Shown: positions 23,699 through 33,204, numbered from the stretch's first letter. The stretch is DNA of 36,807 nt from Isosphaeraceae bacterium (GCA_021324445.1 JAJPJC010000531.1:1-36807), one strand, 5' to 3'. The notes: generated by a model not told the origin, from the letters alone. Numbers and translations: made by a program.

Positions 23699-25214
23699 CG
23701 AAGCTTTCGGTCGCGTCATCGAGCACGCGGCCGCGGCGGCCGTGCGGGGGATGGATGTAAATCGACCGGGGATCGATGATGTCCTTCGGCTCGGGCGGTG
23801 GGGCCATCGGGTAGCGCACCGGCTGCTGATGGTCGGCCAACTGGAGCTGGGGGTTGTACACGCTGTGGAACTTCCAGAGCATCTTCAGGGTGTTGGTCTG
23901 GCCGCGGGCCAGGTTGCCGGCCAGGATGCCGGCCAGCGACTTCAGCGCCGCGACACCCAGGTGCTTGCGGTTGAGCACCTGCTGGGTGCGCACCAGTTCC
24001 CGGTAGAACTCCGGCAAGGGGAGCCGGGTCGGCAAGACCGCGTGCTGGATGTCGAAGAGGCGATAGTCGCGGGTGGTCAGCCGTCGCGATTCGGTCAGCC
24101 AGCTCTCGGTCCCCGGGTAGGGCGTGTTCACGCTGATGTTGACGATCTCCGGAATCTCCAGGCACCACCGGCGGATCACCTCGAACCGGTCGTGGTCCCA
24201 GTCCGGGTCGGCGATGATGTTGATCGCGACCATGATCCCCAGCGACCGGGCGAACTCGAGGGCCTCGAAGTTCTTCGAGAGCGTCATGCGCTTGCGGTAT
24301 CGCTTCAAGCCTTCCTCGTCGATGGCCTCGACACCGAGGAACATATACTGTAGCCCGAGGCTCTTCCAGAAGCGGAAGACCTCCTTGTTGCGCAGCAGGA
24401 CGTCACCGCGGGTCTCCAGGTAGTACTGCTTCTTGATCCCACGGCGGGCGATGGCCTCGCCGATCGCCATGCCGTGCTCGCCCTGGATGAACGCGACGTC
24501 GTCGACGAGGAAGACGCCGGGCTCGCGGATCCCCGCCAGCTCGTCGGCGGCGGCCTCGGCCGTCTTGACCCGGTAGCTGCGGCCGTAGAACGTCCAGGCG
24601 CTACAGAACGAGCAATCCCAGGGGCAGCCCCGGCTGAACTCGATCGAGGCACACGGATCCAGCACGCCGAGGAAGTACTTACGACGATGGCGCAAGAGCT
24701 CGCGCGCCGGCAAGAGATCGTCGAGGCTCGGGACGAAGCCAGGAGCCGGCCCCTGCCCGTCCCGGGTCACGACCCCGGGGACCTCGAGCAGGCCGCGGAT
24801 GTCCCGCTCGGCGGCCGCCTCCAGCAGCGGCCCGACCGCGGCCTCGCCTTCCCCCTTGAGCACGCAGGCGATCGCGCCGTCGCCGTGCTCGAGCAGCTCC
24901 CGAGCGATGAATGAGGCGCTGTGCCCGCCCACGAACACGAACGCCTCCGGCCGGATCGCAGCGGCCTGCTTCGCCAGGTCGATCACCTCGGGGACATTCG
25001 CCAGGTAGTTGCAGGAAAGCGCGATCGCCTCCGGCCGCCAGTCCCGGACCACTTGGTCGTAATTCCGCGCCGGCTCGACCTGAAGGTCGATCAGGCGCAC
25101 CTGGTGCCCCGCGCGCCGCGCCGCCGCCGCAATCAACTCGATCCCCAACGGCTCCAGCCGCAGGAAGATCTTCGTATACATCAACGGACTGGGATGGACG
25201 GCCAGGACTCGCAT
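23661..25214 (-). CDS. hpnR: B12-binding radical SAM protein, probable hopanoid C-3 methylase HpnR
   Basis: A 517-residue B12-binding radical SAM protein. The N-terminal cobalamin-type domain (about 1-140) begins RVLAVHPSPLMYTKIFLRLE and has YLANVPEVIDLAK, with FVGGHSASFIARELL; the canonical DxHxxG is absent, as in other members. The radical SAM core has CxxxCxxC as Cys197, Cys201, Cys204 (GCPWDCSFCSAWTFYGRSYR). The stretches LVDDVAFIQGEHGMAIGEAI and LETRGDVLLRNKEVFRFW, with INIIADPDWDHDRFE and SVNTPYPGTESW, match my memory of HpnR, which methylates C-3 of the hopanoid A ring. No other hopanoid gene is in the window. A close B12 radical SAM relative with another substrate is the alternative. 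Confidence 0.8.
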   Translation of the reverse strand: MRVLAVHPSPLMYTKIFLRLEPLGIELIAAAARRAGHQVRLIDLQVEPARNYDQVVRDWRPEAIALSCNYLANVPEVIDLAKQAAAIRPEAFVFVGGHSASFIARELLEHGDGAIACVLKGEGEAAVGPLLEAAAERDIRGLLEVPGVVTRDGQGPAPGFVPSLDDLLPARELLRHRRKYFLGVLDPCASIEFSRGCPWDCSFCSAWTFYGRSYRVKTAEAAADELAGIREPGVFLVDDVAFIQGEHGMAIGEAIARRGIKKQYYLETRGDVLLRNKEVFRFWKSLGLQYMFLGVEAIDEEGLKRYRKRMTLSKNFEALEFARSLGIMVAINIIADPDWDHDRFEVIRRWCLEIPEIVNISVNTPYPGTESWLTESRRLTTRDYRLFDIQHAVLPTRLPLPEFYRELVRTQQVLNRKHLGVAALKSLAGILAGNLARGQTNTLKMLWKFHSVYNPQLQLADHQQPVRYPMAPPPEPKDIIDPRSIYIHPPHGRRGRVLDDATESFVNQTRQNAQAAT

Positions 25215-25249
25215 GGGGGACCAGACCCTTCTGGACTGTTGGGATGATC

Positions 25250-25326
25250 TGGGGCAGCCGCCCGCGCTGTGGGGCAGCCGCCCGCGGCTACAGAGGGCTC
25301 CTGACAGCCGCGGGCGGCTGCCCCAC
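25250..25326. repeat. GC-rich inverted/direct repeat cluster (GGGCGGCTGCCCCAC words)
   Basis: Two direct copies of TGGGGCAGCCGCCC (25250-25263 and 25270-25283) are followed by the inverted copy GGGCGGCTGCCCCAC (25312-25326), which can form a long hairpin. The same 15-mer recurs at 6961-6975 and 34960-34974. This is in the 485-bp gap between divergent hpnR and miaB. Confidence 0.7.
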
Positions 25327-25699
25327 AGCGGACAGCTTGTATCACGAAATCCACGGGCCGGCCAGAAGAAGTCCCCCAGAACGTGGTGTCGCCACAGGCA
25401 ACCGCCATTTTTCCCAACTTCTGTGCCCGCAACGTCTTCTCATCTTCTCCGTCTTCACGTCACCAGGGTACCAAACCGAATGGGGGGTGCGACGGCGTGG
25501 TCCGGATCGGGGAGGGCCACGCCATCCAAGCGCGGTTTTCAGCGCGGGGTTGACTCTGGTAGGATCTAGAGTGGATCGGGGGGCATGCCCGTGCTGATGA
25601 CCTTCCTCCTGGCCGGCGCCGGGTTGTGCTGGGCTTGAAACCCGCACTCAGCGGCAGGGCACCGTCCCCGAGACGTCCGACGCCCAGGGAACTGCGACG
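25327..25699. other. Noncoding stretch before miaB
   Basis: I see no gene here. The sequence is mixed GC with short open frames only. It holds a TTGACT at about 25550 but no matching -10 at a normal spacing. GGGAA lies 9 nt before the miaB ATG, so this stretch is mainly promoter and leader of miaB and upstream sequence of hpnR. Confidence 0.5.
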
Positions 25700-27157
25700 A
25701 TGGCCGATCACAGCGCCGCGCCGTCTCCGAAGAAGAAGCTCTACATCGAGACGGTCGGCTGTCAGATGAATTTGCTGGACAGCGAGCTGGTCGTGGCCCG
25801 GCTGCGCCAGGAGGGTTACGAGCTGACCGAGAACATCCAGCAAGCCGATGCCATCCTGTACAACACCTGCTCGGTGCGGCAGCACGCCGAGGACAAGATC
25901 TACAGCGCCCTGGGACGGATCAAGCGGATCAAGGAGCGGAATCCCGACGTCGCCATCGGCGTGATGGGCTGCATGGCCCAGAAGGACCAGGCCGAGATCT
26001 TTCGCCGCGCGCCGCACGTCGACATCGTGGTGGGCCCGGGTCAGCTCGCGCGGGTTCCCGAGCTGCTGGCGCAGGTGCGCGCGGGCGAGCCGCCGCGGAT
26101 GGCCGTGAGCCGGGCGCGGAAGGACGGCTCGCTGGAAACGATCGCCGCGAGCTTCCAGACCTACGACGCCGATCGCGAGCCGGCGATGCGCCCCACTCCA
26201 TTTCAAGCCTTCATCCGGGTCATGATGGGCTGCGACAAGTTCTGTACCTACTGTGTCGTGCCCGCGGTGCGCGGACCCGAGCAGAGCCGCCCGCCCGAGG
26301 CGATCCTGGCCGAGGCGCGCCTGCTGGCCGATCAGGGCGTCAGGGAGGTCACCCTGCTGGGCCAGACCGTCAATAGCTACCATTACCGGCTGCCCGATGG
26401 GCGGTCGTTTCGGCTCTCCGACCTCCTGGAGCGTGTCCACGACATTGGGGGTATCGAGCGGATCAAGTTCATCACCAACTTCCCCAACGACATGACCGAC
26501 GACTTGCTCCAGGCGGTCCGCGACCTTCCCAAGGTCGCGCGGTATCTCCACGTCCCCGCGCAGAGCGGCTGCGACGAGGTCCTGAGGCGGATGAAGCGCA
26601 TGTACACGGTCGCGTCCTATGAGGAGATGCTGGCCCGGATCCGCGCGACGATCCCGCAGGTCGCGGTCTCCAGCGACTTCATCGTCGGCTTCTCCGGCGA
26701 GACCGAACCCTCGTTCGAGCGCACGGTCGGCCTGGTGGGGCGATCGCGGTTCAAGAACAGCTTCATCTTCAAATACAGCGCGCGGCAGGGGACCAAGGCC
26801 GATCAGTTGTACGCCGACGATGTCCCCGAGGCGGTGAAGAAGCGGCGGAACAACGAGTTGCTGGCCTTGCAGACGGCGATCAGCCTGGAGGACAACCAGG
26901 GCTGGATCGGGCGCGTGGTCGAGGTCCTGGTCGAGGGGCCCAGCCGGGCGACGACCCGGCGGCCGGGTTGGGACGGCCTGGAGCAACTCACCGGTCGGAC
27001 GGCCTGCGACCGGATCGCGGTCTTCGACGGGACCGAGCGCCTGGTCGGGCAGTTCGTGCGCGTGGTGATCGATGCGGCCAGTGCGGTGACTCTCTTTGGT
27101 CGGGTGGAGACCACCGAACGGGTGGGAGCCACCGAGCGGCCCGCGACCCCGGCATGA
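25700..27157 (+). CDS. miaB: tRNA methylthiotransferase MiaB
   Basis: Adds a methylthio group to N6-isopentenyl-adenosine 37 of tRNA. The 485-residue radical SAM enzyme has the UPF0004 domain with auxiliary-cluster cysteines Cys21 (ETVGCQMNLLDSE), Cys57 (YNTCSVRQHAEDK) and Cys91 (VMGCMAQ). The radical SAM CxxxCxxC is Cys178, Cys182, Cys185 (MMGCDKFCTYCVVPAVRG). GEs-like FITNFPNDMTDDLLQ and LHVPAQSGCDEVLRRM follow. The C-terminal TRAM domain covers about 400-475. The stop overlaps the next gene by 4 bp (ATGA). Confidence 0.97.
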   Translation: MADHSAAPSPKKKLYIETVGCQMNLLDSELVVARLRQEGYELTENIQQADAILYNTCSVRQHAEDKIYSALGRIKRIKERNPDVAIGVMGCMAQKDQAEIFRRAPHVDIVVGPGQLARVPELLAQVRAGEPPRMAVSRARKDGSLETIAASFQTYDADREPAMRPTPFQAFIRVMMGCDKFCTYCVVPAVRGPEQSRPPEAILAEARLLADQGVREVTLLGQTVNSYHYRLPDGRSFRLSDLLERVHDIGGIERIKFITNFPNDMTDDLLQAVRDLPKVARYLHVPAQSGCDEVLRRMKRMYTVASYEEMLARIRATIPQVAVSSDFIVGFSGETEPSFERTVGLVGRSRFKNSFIFKYSARQGTKADQLYADDVPEAVKKRRNNELLALQTAISLEDNQGWIGRVVEVLVEGPSRATTRRPGWDGLEQLTGRTACDRIAVFDGTERLVGQFVRVVIDAASAVTLFGRVETTERVGATERPATPA

Positions 27158-27927
27158 AGGACGCGTCGATGGCCCGTCCGCTCGGAGAGCTGGTGCGGTG
27201 CTGGATGGCCTGGGGGGGGATCAGCCCCGACCAGGCCCCCGACCCGAGCGTCCTGGAGGCGGGATTCCTCGCCATGGGGGACCCCTGCCGTCCCGGAGCC
27301 GATCCGCGCGCCATCGCCGCCTGGGAGGAGCGGCACGGCTATCGCATGCCCGCCGGGCTGCGGGCCTGGTTGATGCTCTCCAACGGCCTGTACCGCTGCG
27401 GACCATTGATCCATCCGCTCTCGGCGATCGGGCCGATGGTCCCGTTCGCCCGCGTCCCCGAGATGATCGTGCAGCCGGAGAGCTGGTTCGAGCTGGGCAA
27501 CCCCAACTTGCAGACCGTCTGCATCGATCTGGCCTATCGGCTCCCCGGGGGCGGACATCCGATCTTCACCTCGGGTGACGACGCGCGGGGCAGCCCGCCC
27601 CGCATCATCGCCCGCAGCTTCGAGGAATGGTTCCTGGAATTACTCCGCCAGGGGGGCCGGGAATACTGGTTCGACCCGGTCTTCCCCGATTACGGAGCGC
27701 CGTGGGCGTCGCATCGCCGCCACGCGCCGGGCCCCCCCTTGTGCGACCGGCTCCTGCCCTTCGCGGAGCAGGTCCTGCCCCTGCTGCACGCCGGCGCCGA
27801 CGAGCGGGACATCGCGGCGCGGCTGGGACTGAGCCGGACCGACGTCGAGCTGATCGTCCGCTACTTGCAGCATGTCGGCTCGGCCACGGCGCCCCAGGCC
27901 GTCCAGGCCGGGAAGAACCACACGTAG
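27154..27927 (+). CDS. SUKH/SMI1-KNR4-like protein with C-terminal helix-turn-helix
   Basis: A 257-residue protein. The SUKH-like part spans about 35-165, with IAAWEERHGYRMPAGLRAWL and MLSNGLY, the typical start of SMI1/KNR4 domains, then IDLAYRLPGGGHPIFTSGDD and a closing FEEWFLELL. The last 45 residues have a helix-turn-helix (AERDIAARLGLSRTDVELIV) similar to sigma-70 region 4 or LuxR-type modules. SUKH proteins often act as immunity proteins to bacterial toxins; the extra HTH suggests a regulatory role here (inference). The ATG at 27154 overlaps the miaB stop. A longer frame from 26968 runs inside miaB and is discarded. Confidence 0.75.
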   Translation: MKDASMARPLGELVRCWMAWGGISPDQAPDPSVLEAGFLAMGDPCRPGADPRAIAAWEERHGYRMPAGLRAWLMLSNGLYRCGPLIHPLSAIGPMVPFARVPEMIVQPESWFELGNPNLQTVCIDLAYRLPGGGHPIFTSGDDARGSPPRIIARSFEEWFLELLRQGGREYWFDPVFPDYGAPWASHRRHAPGPPLCDRLLPFAEQVLPLLHAGADERDIAARLGLSRTDVELIVRYLQHVGSATAPQAVQAGKNHT

Positions 27928-27976
27928 GTCCGGCTTGAGCCTGACTGGACGGAAACCTCAGGCTCAAGCCTGACCT
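27926..27976. repeat. 19-bp inverted repeat between the SUKH-like gene and glnE
   Basis: AGGTCCGGCTTGAGCCTGA (27926-27944) pairs with 27958-27976 with one mismatch over 19 bp and a 13-nt loop; the inner 13 bp are perfect. It starts within the stop codon of the upstream gene. There is no T-run, so it may be a terminator without U-tract, an RNA-stability element or a regulatory site for glnE. Confidence 0.65.
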
Positions 27977-28011
27977 CCGTGCGCATCGGGACCACCAGAA
28001 CGAGGGCGTGG

Positions 28012-31000
28012 ATGACCGCCGGATGGTTCCTCACCTACCACGAGATCCCGGAGCTGGTCCAGCGGTGGTTGGCCGGGCTGGGCGTCCGCGACCCGGAGCG
28101 GGGTGCCCGGGACCTCGCAGACCTGACCCGCCGGGCCGGGCCGGCCAGCCTGGGGCAGGTCGCGCGGATCGCCGTCCAGCTCGACGCGGTGCTGCCACGA
28201 TGCCCCGATCCGGCCATGGCGCTGACCAATCTCGATCGGTTCCTGGCCGCGATGCCGCGGCTGGAGCAGGCGCTGCACGAACTGGCCGAGGACGCGCGCA
28301 AGACCGAGATCCTGCTCCAGGTCTTCAGCACCAGCCAGTACTTCAGCGAGGTGCTGATCCGCGACCCCGAGCTCTTTGACTGGCTCCAGGCCGGCGCCGA
28401 GCGCCGCGACCGCGCCGCGATGGTCGAGGAGTTGTGCACCACGCTGGCCGCCCTGCCGTCCGACGACGTGCAGAAGCTGGCCTTGCGGCGGTTCCGCCAT
28501 CGGGAGAGCCTGCGGATCGGCTACAACGACATCGTCCGGGGCTTCCCCCTGGAGGTGATCACCGCGGACCTCTCCCACCTGGCCGATGCCTGCATCGAGG
28601 CAGCACTCCGTCTGGCTCGGGCGCGCGCCGAGGAGCGGTTCGGCGTGCCGATGACGACCCGGGGCGCGCCCGCTCGGTTCGTCGTCCTGGGGCTGGGCAA
28701 GCTGGGCGGCGAGGAGCTCAACTTCAGCTCCGATATCGATCTGATCTTCCTCTACGATGAGGAGGGGCAGACGGCCGGCCCCAAGGTCATCTCCAATGCC
28801 GAGCTGTTCGCGCGGATCGGCAGCGAGATCGTCCGGCTGCTGGAAGAGCACACCGCGATGGGGATGGCCTATCGCGTCGACCTGCGGCTGCGCCCGGATG
28901 GCGAGCAGGGCGCGATGGCCTGCTCGCTGGGCGCGACGTTGGGCTACTACGTGACGCGGGGACGGACCTGGGAGCGCCAGGCGCTGATCAAGTGCCGGCC
29001 AGTTGCCGGCGACCTGGAGCTGGGCCGCACCTTCCACGAGGCGATCACCCCGTTTGTCTATCGCCGGTATCTCGCGGCCACCGAGATCGCCGAGATCAAG
29101 GCCCTCAAGCGGCGGATCGAACAGCGCACCGTCTCGGCCGGGACCGCCGAGGTCGAGGTCAAGACCGGGCGCGGCGGCATCCGCGACGTCGAGTTCGTCG
29201 TCCAGTTCCTCCAGCTCCTGCACGGCGGCGAGTACCCGGAGGTCCGCAGCGGCAACACGCTCCAGGCCCTGGCGCAGCTCGAACGCGTCGGCTGCTTGAG
29301 CGCCGAGGAGCGGCACCGGATGGACGACACCTACCGGTTCCTCCGCCGGGTCGAACACCGGCTCCAGATCGTCTTCGACCGGCAGACCCACGAGATGCCG
29401 CGCGACCTGGAGGCGCTGCGGACCCTGGCCCTGCGAATGGGTTACGCTCCGACCAGCCCGTGGGAGGCGCGGGCCGGCCCGGCGCACCGGTTCCTGAGCG
29501 ACTATCGGGGTAATACCGAGCTCAACCGGCGGATCCTCAACCATCTCCTGCACGACGCCTTTCGCGGCGACGACGGCGCGGCGGTCGACCCGATCGTCGA
29601 GCTGGTCCTGGATCCCGATCCCAGCCCGGAGCTGATCTCGGCGGTCCTGGCGGCCTACCCGTTCCGGGACCGGGCGACGGCCTACCAGAACTTGATGGCC
29701 CTGGCGCGGGAAGATTTTCGGTTCCTCTCGCAGGCACGGTGCCGCCATTTCCTCGCCGCGATCGCGCCCCGGCTGCTGGAGGCGGTCGGCCGCACGCCCG
29801 ACCCGGACATGACCCTGACCAACCTGGAGAAGGTTTCCGCCTCGCTGGGTGCCAAGGCCGTGCTCTGGGAGCTCTTCAACTTCAACCCCCCGAGCCTGCG
29901 GCTCTACGTCGAGCTGTGCGCCACCAGCCAGTTCCTTTCCGAGATTCTGATCAACAACCCGGGCATGATCGACGACCTGGTCGACTCCCTGGTGGTGGAT
30001 CGTCCCTCCCCGGGCGCGGCGATCAAGGCCGAGCTGGCCGAGCTCTGCGCCGGCGCGGAGGACCTGGCGCCGATCCTCCGGAGCTTCCGCAACAAGGAAT
30101 GGGTGCGGATCGGCACCCGCGACATCCTGGGCCGGGAACCGGTGCGGGAGGTGACGCGGGAGCTGGCCGACGTCGCCGAGGCGATCGTGACCCAGGTGGC
30201 GCGCGACCAGTGGCAGCGTCGGGCGCGGCGCTACGGCACCCCGCGGTGCCCCGCCAGCGGCCGGCGCGACCGCTGGGCCATCCTCGGGCTGGGGAAGTTC
30301 GGCGGCCGCGAGCTGACCTACCACAGCGACCTCGACCTGGTCTTCGTCCACGAGGCCGACGGCCTGACCGCCGGCGGCCCGGCGTCGATCACCAACGACC
30401 AGTTCGTGACCGAGGTCGCGCAGCGGGTCCTCAAGGCGCTGAGCCACGGCGCGGCGACCGGCCCGCTCTATGCCATCGACGCCCGGCTCCGGCCCCACGG
30501 GGCCTCCGGACCGCTGGTCCTGACCCTGGACGCCTTCCGCGGCTACCTCCAGCGGTCGACCCCGACGTGGGAGCGCATGGCCTTCACCCGGGCCCGGGTC
30601 ATCTTCGCGACCGGAGGCTTCGGCCAGCCCGTGATGGAGGTCGTCCGCGCGATGCTGGCCACCCCCGCCGAGCCGGCCCACCTGGCCGCCGCGGTCCTGG
30701 CGATGCGCCGCCGGCTCGAAGCCTCCCGACCCCGCCAGGACCTCAAACGCGGGGCTGGCGGCCTGGCCGACATCGAGTTCATCGTCCAGTACCTCCAGCT
30801 CGTCCACGCCGGGCGCCAACCGGACTTGCTTCGCCCCAACCTCTGGGACGCACTCGAGGCGCTCCACCGCCATGGAATCATCACCCCCGAGACCCACGCC
30901 GAGCTGCGCCAGGCCTACGACTTCCTGCGCACCGTCGAGGGCCGGCTCCGGCTGATCCACAACCGCAGCATCGGCGAGCTACCCGAGAGCCCCGCCGAGC

Positions 31001-31170
31001 TGGAGCGCCTGGCCCGCCGGCTCAATTATGATGCCGGCACACCGGACCGCTCCGTCGCGGCGTTCCTCGCCGACGCCGAGACCATCACTCGGAGCACCCG
31101 CGCCCTTTTCGAGCGGATCATCGCCGCCGAGACCGCGACGGCCCGCCGTCCCTCCGCCAGGCCGGGCTGA
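28012..31170 (+). CDS. glnE: Bifunctional glutamine synthetase adenylyltransferase/deadenylylase GlnE
   Basis: Controls glutamine synthetase by adding or removing AMP in response to nitrogen. From the ATG at 28012 it is 1052 residues, usual length. Two nucleotidyltransferase domains are visible: the N-terminal deadenylylase with GLGKLGGEELNFSSDIDLIF (about 230-250) and the C-terminal adenylylase with LGLGKFGGRELTYHSDLDLV (about 757-776). Both hold the catalytic Asp-x-Asp (DID and DLD). Each is followed by an Arg/Glu helical domain that includes GRGGIRDVEFVVQFLQ and GAGGLADIEFIVQYLQ. GAGGG lies 5 nt before this ATG. An in-frame GTG at 27979 is within or next to the inverted repeat and less likely. 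Confidence 0.96.
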   Translation: MTAGWFLTYHEIPELVQRWLAGLGVRDPERGARDLADLTRRAGPASLGQVARIAVQLDAVLPRCPDPAMALTNLDRFLAAMPRLEQALHELAEDARKTEILLQVFSTSQYFSEVLIRDPELFDWLQAGAERRDRAAMVEELCTTLAALPSDDVQKLALRRFRHRESLRIGYNDIVRGFPLEVITADLSHLADACIEAALRLARARAEERFGVPMTTRGAPARFVVLGLGKLGGEELNFSSDIDLIFLYDEEGQTAGPKVISNAELFARIGSEIVRLLEEHTAMGMAYRVDLRLRPDGEQGAMACSLGATLGYYVTRGRTWERQALIKCRPVAGDLELGRTFHEAITPFVYRRYLAATEIAEIKALKRRIEQRTVSAGTAEVEVKTGRGGIRDVEFVVQFLQLLHGGEYPEVRSGNTLQALAQLERVGCLSAEERHRMDDTYRFLRRVEHRLQIVFDRQTHEMPRDLEALRTLALRMGYAPTSPWEARAGPAHRFLSDYRGNTELNRRILNHLLHDAFRGDDGAAVDPIVELVLDPDPSPELISAVLAAYPFRDRATAYQNLMALAREDFRFLSQARCRHFLAAIAPRLLEAVGRTPDPDMTLTNLEKVSASLGAKAVLWELFNFNPPSLRLYVELCATSQFLSEILINNPGMIDDLVDSLVVDRPSPGAAIKAELAELCAGAEDLAPILRSFRNKEWVRIGTRDILGREPVREVTRELADVAEAIVTQVARDQWQRRARRYGTPRCPASGRRDRWAILGLGKFGGRELTYHSDLDLVFVHEADGLTAGGPASITNDQFVTEVAQRVLKALSHGAATGPLYAIDARLRPHGASGPLVLTLDAFRGYLQRSTPTWERMAFTRARVIFATGGFGQPVMEVVRAMLATPAEPAHLAAAVLAMRRRLEASRPRQDLKRGAGGLADIEFIVQYLQLVHAGRQPDLLRPNLWDALEALHRHGIITPETHAELRQAYDFLRTVEGRLRLIHNRSIGELPESPAELERLARRLNYDAGTPDRSVAAFLADAETITRSTRALFERIIAAETATARRPSARPG

Positions 31171-31286
31171 CCAGGATCGCCAGTCTCCACCACCCGCTCA
31201 TCCGGGGCCTTGTACACGGGACGTTTTTCGGGGAGAGTCGAAGCCGGTGAGGCAGGTGGGATCGGGGCTGCGGGAGGTTAACGATC

Positions 31287-32516
31287 GTGTCGCGACCGCG
31301 GCGGAAGGTCTTCGGCCCGTTGTTCTCCTCGACCCTGGTCGTCGCCCTGATCGCGACGGTGTCTACGGGGATCGCGACGGTTTGGCCGCGGATCCAGGAA
31401 TGGAGTGCGACTCGATCCTTGGCCGCGGCGCTCCGAGGCGACGATGCGAGGGGTCGCGAGGCGGCCGCGGCGGCGCTGGCGCAGAAGGGCGACGGTTCCG
31501 GCCTGCCCTATCTGCGGGAGGCGGCGCGCGATGCGCGCGCGGAGGTCCGTGCCCTGGCCTGCCGGTACCTCCCGCGAGTGTGGCCGGATCCCTCCGCGGC
31601 AGTCCCCGTGCTGCTGGCGGCGGCGGGCGACGATCAGGAAGAGGTCCGCCTGGAGGCCGCCCGCGGGCTCGGGCGGGTCTCGGGAGCTGTGGCACTGATC
31701 GCCTGGCAGTCCTCCGGCATGCCGCCAGGGTGGACGCTGGGATGGCGACCGGAGAGCCGCGAAGCACTGCTCCGGTTGCTCAAGGATCGATCGGCCGCCG
31801 TCCGGGCCGCGGCGGCCGAATCGCTGGGGGAGTTCCATCCCGACCCGATGGTGGCCTCGGCGCTGGTCGCGGCCACCGGCGACGCGGATCGGGCCGTACG
31901 ACTCGCCGTGGCGCGGGCCTTGATTTTCCGATGGGACAGGGACCGCACGGCCATTCGAACGCTCGTCGCGATGGTCGCGGATCCCGAGCCGGTCCCCGAC
32001 CGCAAGGCGGTGCTCGAGATCTTGAAGTGGGCTGGCAATGAAGCGTGGGATCAGGCGGCCGCTGCCCTCACGGAGTTGCTTTCACATGCAGACCCGCTCG
32101 TCCTCCCCGATGTGATCAACAGCCTCACGGCCCTCGGCGATCCGGCGCGAGCTGCCCTGCCGGCGCTGGAACGCCTCTGGACGACCAAGGACACCGACCT
32201 CCGCGCGGCCGTCGGCCAAGCGATCGTGGCGATTGAGGGCAGGGAGACTCCCCGGGGCATCGCGATCCTGCTGGAGATGATCGCCGACGCAACGATCCCT
32301 ACCGAGCAGCGCCAGGCCGCCCTCTGGACCGTCATGGAGGTGAGCCCGTCGGCCCTGGTCAAAGTGACTCCCAGCCTGGTCCGTCAGCTCAGCGACGCGC
32401 AGAGCGACGTGCGGGTCAGCGCGGCCGAGCTGCTCTCCAACATCGTCCGCACTGTCCCCGCCGAGATCCCAGACCCGATGGCCGGCAAATCTCTCCCGGC
32501 TCGTCGCGAGCAGTGA
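31287..32516 (+). CDS. Membrane-anchored HEAT-repeat protein
   Basis: A 409-residue protein starting at a GTG that has GGAGG 9 nt upstream. One N-terminal membrane segment (about 10-33: PLFSSTLVVALIATVSTGIA) is followed by HEAT or PBS-lyase-type helical repeats to the end: AAAAALAQKGDGSGLPYL, AEVRALACRYL, EEVRLEAARGLG, AAVRAAAAESLGEF, DRAVRLAVARAL, and similar units, each about 30-40 residues. HEAT repeats make protein-binding solenoids; the partner is unknown. It is a common type of orphan protein in planctomycetes. Confidence 0.85.
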   Translation: MSRPRRKVFGPLFSSTLVVALIATVSTGIATVWPRIQEWSATRSLAAALRGDDARGREAAAAALAQKGDGSGLPYLREAARDARAEVRALACRYLPRVWPDPSAAVPVLLAAAGDDQEEVRLEAARGLGRVSGAVALIAWQSSGMPPGWTLGWRPESREALLRLLKDRSAAVRAAAAESLGEFHPDPMVASALVAATGDADRAVRLAVARALIFRWDRDRTAIRTLVAMVADPEPVPDRKAVLEILKWAGNEAWDQAAAALTELLSHADPLVLPDVINSLTALGDPARAALPALERLWTTKDTDLRAAVGQAIVAIEGRETPRGIAILLEMIADATIPTEQRQAALWTVMEVSPSALVKVTPSLVRQLSDAQSDVRVSAAELLSNIVRTVPAEIPDPMAGKSLPARREQ

Positions 32517-33204
32517 AAAAAGGATCATCCCCGTCGTGTTAATTTACGCAGCATGGCCAAAGATTGCCGGCGGCATCGGGCGGGGATAGATCGGAGGGAC
32601 GGGCAAGGCTGATCGACGGAAGAAAATGTTACGACAGGTGTTATGTCGAACGATTCTCTTAGGTAGGGGCTTGTCAACCCAAGAGCGTAATGGTCTACTT
32701 AGGTATGGTGGCCCCAGCCGCTCCATCCGAGCGACCGAACGACCGAGTCGGCCCCCTTCCCCACGCGGAACTGATCGCGATGGAACCGTCCCATCGGAAC
32801 AAATTGCCCTGAGCCCTGAGCGAGATGGGGGTCAGAGATCGTCCGTCTCGTCCGGCGGGCGACATCATCAGGGCCAGTCCGCTGGGACGAGGGTGCGACT
32901 CGTCTCGGTTGGATCGCTGCGACGAACGCCGAGAGGCGGGTGGCGGCCATCGGGCTTCGAACGAAGGCGCTCCGCGACAGGGGATGGCGTTCCACGTGCC
33001 GCGGAGCGGCTCCCGGGATCGGCGGCCCGGAACCAAACGGTGTCAGCCGGTCCGAGAGTCTCCAGGTGCCCGATCTCCTGTTTCAATCCGCTCCCGGGGT
33101 TGAGGCCGGGAGAAACCGACTCGGCCGTGGAATCATCGCCGACCGTAACCAGCGATGACAGCGCAGGAGATCCGTCCGGTGGGGGACACCCACGGAGGAC
33201 TACC
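32517..33204. other. 688-bp noncoding stretch, with one weak promoter candidate
   Basis: No gene is convincing. The frame from 32626 is long but its first 190 residues are Ser/Arg/Gly/Pro-rich without any domain. TTGTCA (32671-32676) and TACTTA (32696-32701) are 19 bp apart and could be a weak promoter for the gene at 33205. The end of the stretch carries the GGAGG ribosome binding site used there. I see no RNA gene and no clear hairpin in it. Confidence 0.45.

Noticed and set aside
25540..25570. TTGACT as -35 of a miaB promoter
   Set aside because: The only -10-like words nearby (TAGGAT, TAGAGT) are 4 and 11 bp away, not 16-18, so no pair is supported.
27964..30960. Minus-strand open frame of 998 codons opposite glnE
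   Set aside because: Antisense shadow; the glnE catalytic motifs are all on the plus strand.
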